This document shows, one piece after another, positions 1 through 7,200 of a DNA stretch of 8,778 bases; the stretch's first letter is position 1, and the number at the start of each line of letters is the position of its first letter. Under the pieces are notes generated by a model that worked only from the letters and a program-made list of their open reading frames with translations, had not been told where the DNA came from and did not search any database. Source of the DNA: SFWF01 sp045539925 (GTDB lineage Bacteria > Bacillota > Clostridia > Oscillospirales > Acutalibacteraceae); contig JAZQGH010000057.1 of NCBI GenBank assembly GCA_045539925.1, forward strand, positions 1-8,778, given 5' to 3'. A program made the position numbers and the translations under genes.

Positions 1-2
1 AA

Positions 3-533
3 GGTTTTATAGACACAACAGTGCAATATGATTGTGTTTATGACTGCGGTTGTGGTAATGGTTCGTTTTATCAATTTCTTTTAAAGGAACAGATTAAATT
101 CAACCAATATATTGGTGTTGATTTTGCAACTCAAGATACTGCAACGAGAAAGGATTTTAAGCTTGTCAAATCTGATTTAGAAGATTTCGACTTCAATGAG
201 CCATTTAATAACCAACTTGTTGTTCTATGTAATGTTTCGTGTTATCTTTCTAACGATAAGCTTTTAAGAATATTAGGAAAAGTAGCGAACAAAAAGACAA
301 CTGTGTTAATCATTGATCCAATTCCCGGTTGCTTTTGGGATGCAACTTTTGATCGCGTAAGGCTTTTTTATCGCTCACCTAGAAAAATGATCGAATTGTT
401 ATCGAACAAGGGCTTTGCTTTGAGAGCGCTTTCGAAGGATTATTTATTTAAGGTGGGAACCCGGTTTGTGTATCCGTTATCATATGCGGGAGCATTTTGC
501 TTTTCCGAGGAGGTAAACGATATGAAACCCTAA
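3..533 (+). CDS. Class I SAM-dependent methyltransferase, 5'-truncated by the window edge
   Basis: The frame is open to the left edge, so the true start lies outside; the GTG at 21 sits only a few residues before motif I and is probably an internal valine. Visible signatures of a Rossmann-fold methyltransferase are motif I (VYDCGCGNGSF), a second strand ending in an acidic residue (YIGVDFA), then VKSDLEDFDF and the hydrophobic strand NQLVVLCNVSCYL. It would transfer a methyl group from S-adenosylmethionine; no residue in view identifies the acceptor, which could be a small molecule, sugar or lipid. The last codons overlap a strong Shine-Dalgarno sequence (gaggagg, 508-514) followed by ATG AAA CCC TAA, so the tail may be a junction where a following gene was lost. 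A hairpin terminator lies directly downstream. The fold is fairly sure; the substrate is unknown. Confidence 0.7.
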   Translation, partial: GFIDTTVQYDCVYDCGCGNGSFYQFLLKEQIKFNQYIGVDFATQDTATRKDFKLVKSDLEDFDFNEPFNNQLVVLCNVSCYLSNDKLLRILGKVANKKTTVLIIDPIPGCFWDATFDRVRLFYRSPRKMIELLSNKGFALRALSKDYLFKVGTRFVYPLSYAGAFCFSEEVNDMKP

Positions 534-547
534 TAATTGCTGAATTA

Positions 548-589
548 AATGCTATGTGATGTTTCATCATATAGCATTTTCTTTGTTTT
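548..589 (+). terminator. Intrinsic terminator after the methyltransferase gene
   Basis: A 14-bp stem with one G-T wobble (arms 548-561 and 565-578) closes a 3-nt loop and is followed by a T-rich tract broken by single C and G residues. It lies 15 nt past the stop codon and separates the methyltransferase from the next unit. Confidence 0.85.
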
Positions 590-727
590 GTAGCACTGAA
601 GGAAAGTGTTATAACATCTGATGAGAGGAACCACATAATACACTCTTTAAATAGAGCGAATTGTTATAGCGGTGCTCTTGCCTATTTTGTGCCTATATTT
701 TGCCCATAAAAAGACGATTCTTTGCCG
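590..727. other. Intergenic stretch with no recognised feature
   Basis: AT-rich DNA between the terminator and the promoter region. No supported reading frame, RNA gene or repeat was seen. Short open frames here lack ribosome binding sites. Confidence 0.5.
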
Positions 728-756
728 ATGACATTGTGATATGAATCATATATAAT
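728..756 (+). promoter_or_regulatory. Putative sigma-A promoter, distal, upstream of the 867 gene
   Basis: ATGACA (728-733, 5 of 6 to consensus) and a perfect TATAAT (751-756) are 17 bp apart. Use of this promoter would give a 5' untranslated leader of about 100 nt before the ATG at 867. Confidence 0.5.
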
Positions 757-809
757 TGTTATCGTGGAAAAATATAATTTGAAAAATTTTTTTGAAAAGC
801 GACTATATT

Positions 810-837
810 TTGAATTTTTCAGTTGTGTTTATATTAT
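810..837 (+). promoter_or_regulatory. Putative sigma-A promoter, proximal, upstream of the 867 gene
   Basis: TTGAAT (810-815) and TATTAT (832-837) are 16 bp apart, which would place the transcript start about 20 nt before the ATG. The region is very AT-rich, so box-like matches come easily; mapping 5' ends would decide between this and the upstream promoter. Confidence 0.4.
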
Positions 838-866
838 GAAGGGACAAATTAAAGGTAGGATATGCT

Positions 867-1319
867 ATGTATAAAGAAGAATATTATGATTATTCGGGAA
901 AAGAAGGAAAAAGAATTAAAGAAGATTTGAAAAATTGGGGTTTTCATCATCTAACGATATCTAGTTTGCCGGCGGATTTCTTTAGGATGAGCAAAAGCCA
1001 GTTAGAAAAACTTTTCGAGCATGCTTCTGATGCGTTTATTGCTCGCATGTATGATGTTCCGGAATACCAAGTTGAAAATCGACGGAAAGATTTTGGTATC
1101 AAACAATTAATGAACACTTTGAACAGAATGGAACGCGAAGATGAGACGGTGTCAATCTTCAAACAAATCCTGAGAATCGTGTCAAATGAGTATAATAATG
1201 GCAATATTCCACATACTAACTCCACACCATTAAATAGTAAAAAGGAGTTTTTATATATGAAAGCAACTGGAATTGTACGCCGTATAGAGGAATGCGTTAT
1301 AATAGGGCAAACCGCCTGA
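867..1319 (+). CDS. Unrecognised small HTH-like protein with a repeat-derived C-terminus
   Basis: A 150-residue product, charged at its N-terminus. Start chosen at the ATG preceded by aggtagga (853-860) with 6-nt spacing. I do not recognise the family. Residues about 40-75 (QLEKLFEHASDAFIARMY, then VPEYQVENRRKDFGIK) have the spacing of a helix-turn-helix of the 'IA-x-x-Y-x-V-x-x-x-x-V-x-x-R-R-K-x-x-G-I' type, so DNA binding is plausible but not shown. From about residue 121 the frame is no longer native-looking: it translates the leader, Shine-Dalgarno region and micro-ORF of a repeat element, so the last 20 residues are MKATGIVRRIEECVIIGQTA and the stop belongs to the element. The gene therefore appears truncated by, or fused to, that element. 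The first roughly 120 codons are a likely real gene or remnant. Confidence 0.55.
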   Translation: MYKEEYYDYSGKEGKRIKEDLKNWGFHHLTISSLPADFFRMSKSQLEKLFEHASDAFIARMYDVPEYQVENRRKDFGIKQLMNTLNRMEREDETVSIFKQILRIVSNEYNNGNIPHTNSTPLNSKKEFLYMKATGIVRRIEECVIIGQTA

Positions 1320-1360
1320 AACCTGCATAAACACTAGGATTTTTGCAAGTTTGCCCTATT
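1235..1360 (+). repeat. Repeat element, copy 1 (AbrB-start micro-ORF plus loop-conserved hairpin)
   Basis: Contains an aaaaaggag site, ATG at 1257, a 20-codon frame starting MKATGIVRRIE, TATAAT at 1298-1303, then a large hairpin. The outer arms AATAGGGCAAAC (1301-1312) and GTTTGCCCTATT (1349-1360) are a perfect 12-bp inverted repeat. An inner stem (AAACC/GGaTTT, 1319-1323 and 1337-1342) presents TGCATAAACACT. Its leader and first 20 bases closely match copy 2 (3951). VRR is encoded by different codons than in the other copies. Unlike copies 2 and 3, it lacks the distal GCGAGG hairpin; the next terminator is at 1484. Confidence 0.75.
1298..1303 (+). promoter_or_regulatory. Perfect TATAAT box inside the copy-1 micro-ORF
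   Basis: The box lies over the Val-Ile-Ile codons. The best upstream partner is TTGTAC (1273-1278) with a 19-bp spacer, longer than ideal. All three micro-ORF copies have TATAAT at this place. If used, transcription would begin near 1310, at the base of the hairpin. Confidence 0.35.
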
Positions 1361-1483
1361 GAACACAAGCCTCTGATTTTATGGATTCTGTCGGTTTTAG
1401 AAAGGAGCAGAATAACATTCTAAATATGCGTCAGAAATACATACTCTGAGCAGTCAAAACTAAATATTCAAACTGTCACAAGA
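1361..1483. other. Spacer between copy-1 hairpin and terminator
   Basis: No supported gene. An aaaggag site near 1401-1407 is followed, too far away for normal use, by an ATG opening only seven codons. If the copy-1 box is a promoter, this stretch is the body of a transcript of about 215 nt ending at the terminator at 1484-1525. Confidence 0.4.
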
Positions 1484-1525
1484 AAAGCCGAATGAGCGTT
1501 CAAAATCATTCGGCTTTGTGTTTTT
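1484..1525 (+). terminator. Intrinsic terminator downstream of repeat copy 1
   Basis: A perfect 12-bp stem (AAAGCCGAATGA at 1484-1495 with its complement at 1506-1517), a 10-nt loop, then gtgttttt. It closes the 867/copy-1 unit and insulates the following promoter. Confidence 0.9.
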
Positions 1526-1545
1526 GTAAAAAATTTCTAATCATC

Positions 1546-1574
1546 TTGATTTATGCATAAATAAGTAGTATAAT
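1546..1574 (+). promoter_or_regulatory. Strong sigma-A promoter of the SipW-type locus
   Basis: TTGATT (1546-1551), a 17-bp spacer and a perfect TATAAT (1569-1574) lie 55 nt upstream of the first gene. It is the best conventional promoter in the window for a gene of the locus and fits high expression of a structural surface protein. Confidence 0.75.
1549..1562. promoter_or_regulatory. 14-bp perfect palindrome in the promoter spacer, possible operator
   Basis: ATTTATGCATAAAT is self-complementary and overlaps the 3' half of the -35 box and most of the spacer, a position where a bound dimer would block RNA polymerase. Half of it (TGCATAAAT) also occurs in the loop of the repeat hairpins. No regulator can be named. 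Confidence 0.45.
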
Positions 1575-1628
1575 AAAGGTACTCGGCAAAATTAAACTGT
1601 TTCCGGGAAGATAAGGAGATGCTTATTT

Positions 1629-2267
1629 ATGAAAAAACTTAGTCTTTTAATTGCACTTTGTATGTTGCTCACTATTGGTGGTGTGTATGCAACTTGGTCC
1701 TATGTTGGCTCAACAGATATTATTGATGCCTTTGCAGAAAGCAAAGTAACAATTACAGATGCTGTAATTGAAGGAACTTACGGTATTTACAAAATTGATA
1801 GCAATCTTGTTCTTACTGTAGACCAGGCAAACGATAACCACGAGGCAGAACTCGTTTTTGGTTCTAACAACGACCAGCCTGTTTATTTAACGGTAACCTT
1901 CACACCGAGTGTAAATGCACCTAAGGCTATTAAGGAAAACGCAGTTGTTTCCGAACTTTATTTCGGTGTTACAACACTTATGCAGTATAAAATGGATGCC
2001 GATGGCAATTATTCCGAAAGCGGAACACCTGTTGATATCTTCAAGTTCAAAAATTCCGGAAACGGACAACTTGATAATACATTTGCATGGACAAAGAACG
2101 ATGATGGCACCTTTACATATACTTTAAATGCGGATGCATTGAAGGACCAGATTTCCCTCTCTCAAACATTCGTTTTGGATATCAAGGCAGAGCATGATGC
2201 TTTCCGTTCTGCTCTTGTAGGAAATATTGTTGCTAGAGTAACTGACGGTACTGTTAACGCTAACTAA
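1629..2267 (+). CDS. TasA/camelysin-like secreted protein with SipW-class signal peptide
   Basis: A 212-residue protein; start at the ATG preceded by aaggag (1613-1618). The N-terminus is a short signal peptide (MKKL, a hydrophobic core, then IGGVYATWSYVG) with the Gly-Gly-x-x-Ala motif typical of substrates of SipW-type signal peptidases; cleavage is expected after VYA. The rest is soluble, beta-rich in appearance and has no cysteine, as expected of an extracellular subunit. Known relatives form matrix fibres (TasA) or surface-associated camelysin; here that role is inferred from signal peptide, size and context. It is first in the locus, behind a strong promoter and ahead of a terminator, so it should be the most abundant product. 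A second protein with a matching signal peptide follows the peptidase gene. Confidence 0.7.
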   Translation: MKKLSLLIALCMLLTIGGVYATWSYVGSTDIIDAFAESKVTITDAVIEGTYGIYKIDSNLVLTVDQANDNHEAELVFGSNNDQPVYLTVTFTPSVNAPKAIKENAVVSELYFGVTTLMQYKMDADGNYSESGTPVDIFKFKNSGNGQLDNTFAWTKNDDGTFTYTLNADALKDQISLSQTFVLDIKAEHDAFRSALVGNIVARVTDGTVNAN

Positions 2268-2277
2268 GTATAAATCT

Positions 2278-2327
2278 AACACCGATATGGCCGTCAAATA
2301 GCTATATCGGTGTTTATTATTTTTTTG
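2278..2327 (+). terminator. Intercistronic terminator between TasA-like gene and signal peptidase gene
   Basis: An 11-bp perfect stem (AACACCGATAT at 2278-2288 with 2304-2314), a 15-nt loop and a T-rich tract ending in seven T. No clear promoter is visible between it and the ATG at 2339, so partial read-through would set a low peptidase-to-substrate ratio. Confidence 0.85.
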
Positions 2328-2338
2328 GAAAGTTCAGT

Positions 2339-3166
2339 ATGAAAATGACACCGTATGAGATTTACGTCTTCATTCTGTGCTTTATTGTGTTTTCGCTTTT
2401 GACGGCGATGTTTACCTATTTAATCACATCCATCACCAAAATGGAGTTGGAGTTGATTCAGCACGGACACAGAGATGAAGCAATCAAAAAAGAACTGAAT
2501 AAAAAGAGAAAAGAAAACCGAGTTTTCCTCTGGGTTAACAGAATCGTCTCGCTTTTGTTGTGTGCTGTTTTTGTAACAACATTCGCTTTTGCCGTGTATA
2601 TTCGTGCAACGCAAGATCGCCCTGCTAACGGTATTCCATCCATTAAGGTGGTTAAAAGCGAGTCTATGTCAAAGAAACATCGGGACAATTTTTATTTGTC
2701 CGACAATAACCTTAACGATCAATTCCAGATGTTTGATGTCGTGGTTTGTAATCACCTTCGTGCTGAGGATGAACTGAAGCTATATGACATTGTGGTGTAC
2801 AAGCAGGAGAATATGTATGTAATTCACCGTATCGTTGGCATTGAAGAGCCGAATGAAAACCATCCGGGCGTAAGGCATTTTTTGCTTCAGGGTGATGCGG
2901 TGGAAAATCCGGACAAATTCCCTGTGCTATATAGTCAGATGCAAGGAATTTATGAAGGTAATCGTATTCCGTTTATCGGTAGCTTCATATTGTTTTTACA
3001 GTCGCCTGCCGGATGGCTGTGTGTACTGCTGGTAATCTTTTCTATGGTAGTAACGCCGATTGTGGAAAAGAAGATAAAAGAAGCAACGAAAAAACGTATT
3101 TCTGCTTTTTCGGATCAGTTGCAGGAAGATGCAAAAGAGGAGGAATACGAATGGGCAGAAGTATAG
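2339..3166 (+). CDS. sipW: SipW-type (ER-type) signal peptidase I
   Basis: A 275-residue membrane protease that should cleave signal peptides of the two neighbouring secreted proteins at the outer face of the membrane. Start at ATG 2339 behind ggaaag with 6-nt spacing. Membrane segments lie at about residues 8-32, 63-88 and 213-242, with basic stretches between and after them. The catalytic block is KSESM (Ser109 the likely nucleophile), then LYDIVVYK, VIHRIVGI (His163) and LLQGDAVENPD (Asp186, Asp192). A His in place of the general-base Lys of ordinary bacterial type I peptidases marks the ER/SipW subtype. Compared with short SipW proteins, about 20 extra residues lie between the Ser motif and FDVVVCN, and an additional N-terminal membrane segment is present. 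Its last codons overlap the next gene, implying translational coupling. The gene symbol reflects subtype, not proven orthology. Confidence 0.9.
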   Translation: MKMTPYEIYVFILCFIVFSLLTAMFTYLITSITKMELELIQHGHRDEAIKKELNKKRKENRVFLWVNRIVSLLLCAVFVTTFAFAVYIRATQDRPANGIPSIKVVKSESMSKKHRDNFYLSDNNLNDQFQMFDVVVCNHLRAEDELKLYDIVVYKQENMYVIHRIVGIEEPNENHPGVRHFLLQGDAVENPDKFPVLYSQMQGIYEGNRIPFIGSFILFLQSPAGWLCVLLVIFSMVVTPIVEKKIKEATKKRISAFSDQLQEDAKEEEYEWAEV

Positions 3167-3771
3167 TGCGATATACGGCGTTTCTGTGCAGCTTGTTTGT
3201 TCTTGCCTCTGTAGGCGGAGTTTTCGCCACGTGGTATTACACCTATGAAACTGCTCCGAATGCGCAAGAAAATTTGAGTGTTTCTCTGTCAGATTTTGAG
3301 TGGAAACCGGAAGAAATACTTCCGACAGAATCGAAAATCGGCGAAAATCACTTGGCTTTGATTGAACTTATTCTGAATGAAAATAACAAAGGATATGGTT
3401 TGAATTACGACAATAAACACGTGCTTGAAGGATATTTGGACAAGTATGGTCTTGTTTTTTCTAACCAAAAGGTTTCAGGAGGAAATTTGAAATTTGTATC
3501 GGATGAAACAAATCAACTGTACTATTGTGTAGAAAAAATAAGCGAAACTATGTATTATGCCTACACCTTTTCCTTTAGTGATTTGAACTCGGTAAAAGGT
3601 ACGGCTACAGTGATGCCGGTGTATCGAACGGTTATTGAAAAGACGGACATTTGGCGTGCGCCAAGAAGCTACTTCGGTTATGCGCAAACCAAATTATTAC
3701 GTGCTTTTGGGGCAGAAAACACCCCAGGAACACTTGAGTATTCCATTGATGTCAGCACATGGGCTCAATGA
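3151..3771 (+). CDS. Second SipW-class secreted protein, overlapping the peptidase gene
   Basis: A 206-residue protein. The ATG at 3151 is preferred over upstream in-frame starts because it follows an optimal site (gaggagg, 3137-3143) and is immediately followed by a signal peptide: MGRSIVRYTAF, a hydrophobic core, then VGGVFATWYYT, nearly the same cleavage motif as the first protein of the locus. It overlaps the peptidase gene by 16 nt in another frame. The mature part is acidic to neutral, contains one cysteine, and shows no domain I can name. By analogy with TapA/TasA pairs it could be a minor or accessory subunit to the first protein, but I see no sequence proof. A terminator follows 40 nt after the stop. 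Confidence 0.75.
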   Translation: MGRSIVRYTAFLCSLFVLASVGGVFATWYYTYETAPNAQENLSVSLSDFEWKPEEILPTESKIGENHLALIELILNENNKGYGLNYDNKHVLEGYLDKYGLVFSNQKVSGGNLKFVSDETNQLYYCVEKISETMYYAYTFSFSDLNSVKGTATVMPVYRTVIEKTDIWRAPRSYFGYAQTKLLRAFGAENTPGTLEYSIDVSTWAQ

Positions 3772-3810
3772 GGATATTTTATCACGGAAATTACTTATAG
3801 TTATTCAATT

Positions 3811-3843
3811 AGGGCGATGGCTTTTGAGGTCATCGCCCTTTTC
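3811..3843 (+). terminator. Intrinsic terminator closing the SipW locus
   Basis: A 9-bp perfect stem (AGGGCGATG at 3811-3819 with 3831-3839), extendable by G-T and C-G pairs, followed by TTTT. The stem core GGGCGAT is shared with the terminator after the adhesin gene at 8254, and both are followed by the same 48-bp repeat. Confidence 0.85.
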
Positions 3844-3950
3844 ATATATCGATTTAAAAATTTAATAACAATTGGAAATTCTACTCATAATTTCTACAAA
3901 AAGTGTGATACTAATATCACATAAAAATTGTAAAAAGAGGAGATTTATAT

Positions 3951-4025
3951 ATGAAAGCAACTGGAATCGTGAGAAGAATAGAGGAATATGGTATAATAGG
4001 ACAAAAGTCGACAAAAGCTGCATAA
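3951..4025 (+). CDS. Micro-ORF with AbrB-type N-terminus, copy 2
   Basis: A 24-codon frame behind a good ribosome binding site (agaggag, 8-nt spacing). It starts MKATGIVRRIEE, the opening strand of AbrB/SpoVT-family transition-state regulators (MKATGIVRRIDDLGRVVIPKE in the family), then diverges as YGIIGQ and ends at TAA inside the hairpin loop. The DNA-binding fold cannot form from so few residues. Across the three copies the first 11 codons differ only synonymously, which favours real translation at some time. It could be a micropeptide, a leader peptide, or a fossil of a start region; no function is claimed. Confidence 0.4.
   Translation: MKATGIVRRIEEYGIIGQKSTKAA
3992..3997 (+). promoter_or_regulatory. 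TATAAT box with TGn extension inside the copy-2 micro-ORF
   Basis: TGG precedes TATAAT, giving an extended -10. The -35 candidate TCGTGA (3967-3972) is poor and 19 bp away. Use of this box would start an RNA near 4004, at the foot of the hairpin. Confidence 0.4.
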
Positions 4026-4118
4026 ATACTGACTTTTCCGACATTTTTGATTAGACTCAATTTGCACAAAATATCTATACATAGCAACAGCGAGGGAAAT
4101 TTGCCCTCGCTGTCTTTT
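4004..4118 (+). ncRNA. Putative small RNA, copy 2: loop-conserved hairpin to terminator
   Basis: If the internal TATAAT is active, the transcript is about 115 nt. It opens with a long hairpin: CAAAA (4002-4006) pairs with TTTTG (4045-4049), GTCG with CGAC (4039-4042), AAAAG with CTTTT (4033-4037), and C4018 with G4031, around the loop TGCATAAATACT (4019-4030). It ends in the terminator at 4087. The start is inferred from promoter-like sequence only. It could equally be the 3' part of a longer mRNA carrying the micro-ORF. Confidence 0.35.
4087..4118 (+). terminator. Terminator of repeat copy 2
   Basis: A perfect 10-bp stem (ACAGCGAGGG at 4087-4096 with 4104-4113), a 7-nt loop, then ctttt. The bases just upstream (ATACATAGCAA) and the stem core GCGAGG recur at 8659-8675 in copy 3, where the stem carries compensating changes. 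Confidence 0.85.
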
Positions 4119-4123
4119 GCATA

Positions 4124-4152
4124 TTGATTTTTGGGAGCTTCTGTGGTAAGAT
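4124..4152 (+). promoter_or_regulatory. Putative promoter of the adhesin gene
   Basis: TTGATT (4124-4129), a 17-bp spacer, and TAAGAT (4147-4152) preceded by TGG, an extended -10. TGGTAA at 4144-4149 and TTACCA further downstream form an inverted repeat around the -10 region, a possible operator. The leader to the ATG at 4237 would be nearly 80 nt. Confidence 0.45.
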
Positions 4153-4236
4153 TATTTAAGTATTTTTACCAAAAGGGAAATCTGATTATAGCGATATTTG
4201 AATGTTGTTCAAAGTTCTCGTTTTGGAGGAGTTTTA

Positions 4237-7200
4237 ATGAAAACGAAGATATTTAAAAGAATGATGGCTTGTCTGCTTTGCGTTGTTATGCTTTCGGCCG
4301 GTGTGCAGGTTGCCTCTGCGGCTCCCGGCGGATGCACCTGCACCACGAAGTGTTTTGAGCATACTATTAATATGGAGTGCTCATTTTGCGCCCATGGGCA
4401 ATGGATGGATTGCTTCGGTGTCTTGGATATCCCCGAATACACCGGCGACGGTACCATTGACGCCGCATCCGGCTCAATGCAAAGCGCGGATCTTATGAAG
4501 ACTCTGATCGGCGCTTTGGATAAATTTGATAAAATCACCGTTATCCTGCCCAGCAATGCGGGCGAGGACGCCTTTAACGCCATACGCACTGCCTTGAACT
4601 GGGCAACCAAACCCGGCGGCAGCGTGGATCTGACGATTCTCGGTGCCACCGCCATCCCCACCCGCGCCTTTGAGTCCTGCGATGCTCTCGGCGCATTTTC
4701 TGCGCCCCAGGCTGAATCTTTGGGCGAATTTGCCTTCCTTGTCTGTTTGAATCTCAGGACAATTCATCTGCACCAAGTCAGCTCCATCGGCCAATACGCT
4801 TTCCAGAACTGCAACGATCTCAGAACCCTGACTCTCGGCAACGTCACCTCGGTCAACCATGGTGGTTTCGGCATTTTCCACGGAGTAAGCTCCGTCAATC
4901 AGATTGATCTGCGCCTTGGCCACGACCAAAAGGAGCTGACCAAGAACGGCAATTACTGGCAGCCTACCGGCAACACTTTGGATACCACCAGCAACTCCTT
5001 TGTCGGCTACACCTTCCGTTCGATTTCCACCCATTATAATGCAGTGCTTGCCTGCACCGCAAACGGCAGCACAATTACCGCCACCTGCGACTGTGGATAT
5101 AGTGGCACTGCCACGCTTTCCGCACCTGAGGGTGTTGTTTACGACGGAACCGAAAAGAAGATCGCCACCGTGGAATACTCCGACGGCTGGCAGAGCGGTG
5201 AACTTGCCGTTACTTATAACAACCACATCAACATTGGTACTGCCACCGCAAAAATGACCGCAGGAGGTGTAACCGCTTCCACCACCTTCAAGATCAACCC
5301 GGCAAAGATTTCCGGTGCTGCCGTCACCCTTAACCCCACAAGCGGCACCTATACCGGAACAGCATATAACCCGTCTGTTTCTGTTACTCTTGACGGTTTT
5401 GGTACACTTGTAGAAGGTACGGATTACACCCTTTCTTGGAATAAAACTGGGTTTACAAACGCAGATACTTATACCGTTACCGTAACCGGCGAGGGCAATT
5501 TTGAAGGCACGACAGAGCGGACGTTCACGATCAATGCCGCAAATCTTGCCGATGTTAAGGTGGAGCAGGTCGGAACGCTGACCTATACCGGCGAAGCGCT
5601 GACCCCTGCCGTTTCTGCAAATGCGGTCGCCGTCAATAATCAGCCGATTACCTTTACCTACAGCACGGAGTCGGAAGGTCCATACAGTACTGAAATACCT
5701 TCCTTCACAAATGCAGGCTGGGCGCATACAGTTTACTATATCGCCACTGCAGATAACCATAATACGTATTACGGCATGTTCCTTGTGGAGATAGAAAAAG
5801 CTACCGTCACCGAACCGACTATCGCAAGCAAGCCTTACACTGGCTCTGCACAGACGGCAGACATCACAGATACAGAACTCTACACAGTCGTTAAAAATGA
5901 CGGCGGTACGGGAGTAAAGCTGAACGGTTATTACGACGTTGTTCTTAAGCTGAAGGATAGCGCAAACTACAAGTGGAGCACCACTGATAATGCACAGGTT
6001 ACTCTACAGTTTGCGATTACACGTGCAGAAAACGAATGGGCAGTCAACCCGTCAATCAGCGACTGGATTTACGGTGAAACCGCAAACGAGCCTGTAGGTG
6101 AAGCCAAATTCGGTGAGGCTTCCGTGGAATATTCCGGCACGACAAACGGCGGAGCAACATACAGCAGTACAACTGCACCGACCGAGGCGGGTAGCTACAA
6201 AGCCACCTTTACCGTACAGGAAACGGAAGACTATAAGGGTCTGGAAACATCGGTTGATTTCACCATCGCAAAGGCAGACCAAGCGGCACCGACAGGGCTT
6301 ACCAAGACTGATACAACTTATTTTGGCAAAGCAGACGGTAAAATCTCCGGTCTTACATCTGCGATGGAATTCCGCAAGGAAGGAGATTCCTCTTATACCG
6401 CTGGTTTCAATGGAACTCTCGAATATCTTGCGGCAGGAACCTATTATGTGCGCTATCAGGGTGATGCGAACCACAATCCGTCTCCCGATGCAGTTGTAAC
6501 CGTTAACGCTGGCAGAAAACTGCAGATCGTTGTTCCGCAAAATCAAGTGGGTTACACAGTAACGGTCAATAAGACTGAGATGGAATACGAGGGCAGCTAT
6601 ACGCTCAAGGTCGAAATCCACGAAGGCTATACCGCTACAGAGGATTTCAAGATCATCATCTCAAACTGGGAATGCGGTCAACAAGCAGGCGTTGAAGAAA
6701 CCTATATGAATGCCATTGCCGACCAGATTATTGAGGTGCAGGGCGTTGCAGACATTACTCCGCCTGCTGCTGAAATCAAGGTAAAAGAAAACAAGTGGAC
6801 TTCCTTCTGGAATAACCTCACCTTTGGTCTGTTCTTCAAGGAAACGCAGGATGTTACCATTACCACAACAGATAAAGGCAGTGGCGTAAAGAGCATTCAG
6901 TATTATCTTTTCGACAGAGAACTGGAACGCGACGAAGTAAGGTCAATCACTGATTGGATCGACTATAACGGCACTTTCAAAATCAATCCCGACAACCGTT
7001 ACGTGATCTATGTAAAAGTGACCGATAATGCTGGTAATGTAGAATATATCAACTCCGAAGGTATCGTGTTGGATGCTACCGCTCCCGTGCTTTACGGCAT
7101 TGAAAACGGCGGCGTATACCACGGCGATAAGGTGTTTAAGGCTACGGACGAAAACTTCCTCAAGATCGAGGTGGACGGTGTGGATATTACCGATACCACC

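Larger units (their letters stand above)
3867..4118 (+). repeat. Repeat element, copy 2 (complete)
   Basis: Parts in order: a 48-bp block (3867-3914) identical to 8310-8357; a 7-bp hairpin TGTGATA/TATCACA (3904-3921) whose right arm lies outside that block; agaggag at 3936-3942; ATG at 3951 opening a 24-codon frame; TATAAT at 3992-3997; the loop-conserved hairpin at 4002-4049; and a terminator at 4087-4118. This is the only copy in the window with every part in its simplest order, so I treat it as the reference. The 48-bp block may also contain a weak promoter (TTGGAA, 17 bp, TACAAA). Confidence 0.8.

Noticed and set aside
1324..1335. TGCATAAATA-like sequence as an ArgR (ARG box) operator
   Set aside because: Only half of an ARG box is present, and the sequence sits in the loop of pairing arms, not in a promoter. 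No arginine metabolism gene is nearby.
3013..3150. Upstream in-frame extension of the second SipW-class protein (252 residues)
   Set aside because: The extension overlaps the peptidase coding region extensively and would put a signal peptide in the middle of the protein. The ATG at 3151 has an optimal ribosome binding site.
3889..3910. TAATTTCTAC in the 48-bp repeat resembles the 5' handle of Cas12a CRISPR repeats
   Set aside because: The matching GTAGA arm is absent (only a bulged GTGTGA can pair), the copies are 4.4 kb apart without spacers between them, and no cas gene is visible. A chance match in AT-rich DNA is more likely.
3872..4054. Frames of 60-61 codons at 3872-4054 and 8315-8500 that share the same first 14 residues (MEILLIISTKSVIL)
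   Set aside because: The shared start is just the translation of the identical 48-bp repeat. There is no Shine-Dalgarno sequence before the TTG start, and the two frames share nothing after the repeat except the hairpin region.
4198..4236. Upstream in-frame start for the adhesin
   Set aside because: The ATG at 4237 has ggagga at ideal spacing and begins a textbook signal peptide; the upstream start has no ribosome binding site.
4474..5760. Long antisense open frame of 428 codons within the adhesin gene, and similar ones at 6052-6621 and 6943-8100
   Set aside because: They lie opposite a clearly real gene with recognisable domains, lack convincing ribosome binding sites, and give low-complexity cysteine/valine/glycine-rich translations typical of antisense shadows of repetitive beta-domain sequence.
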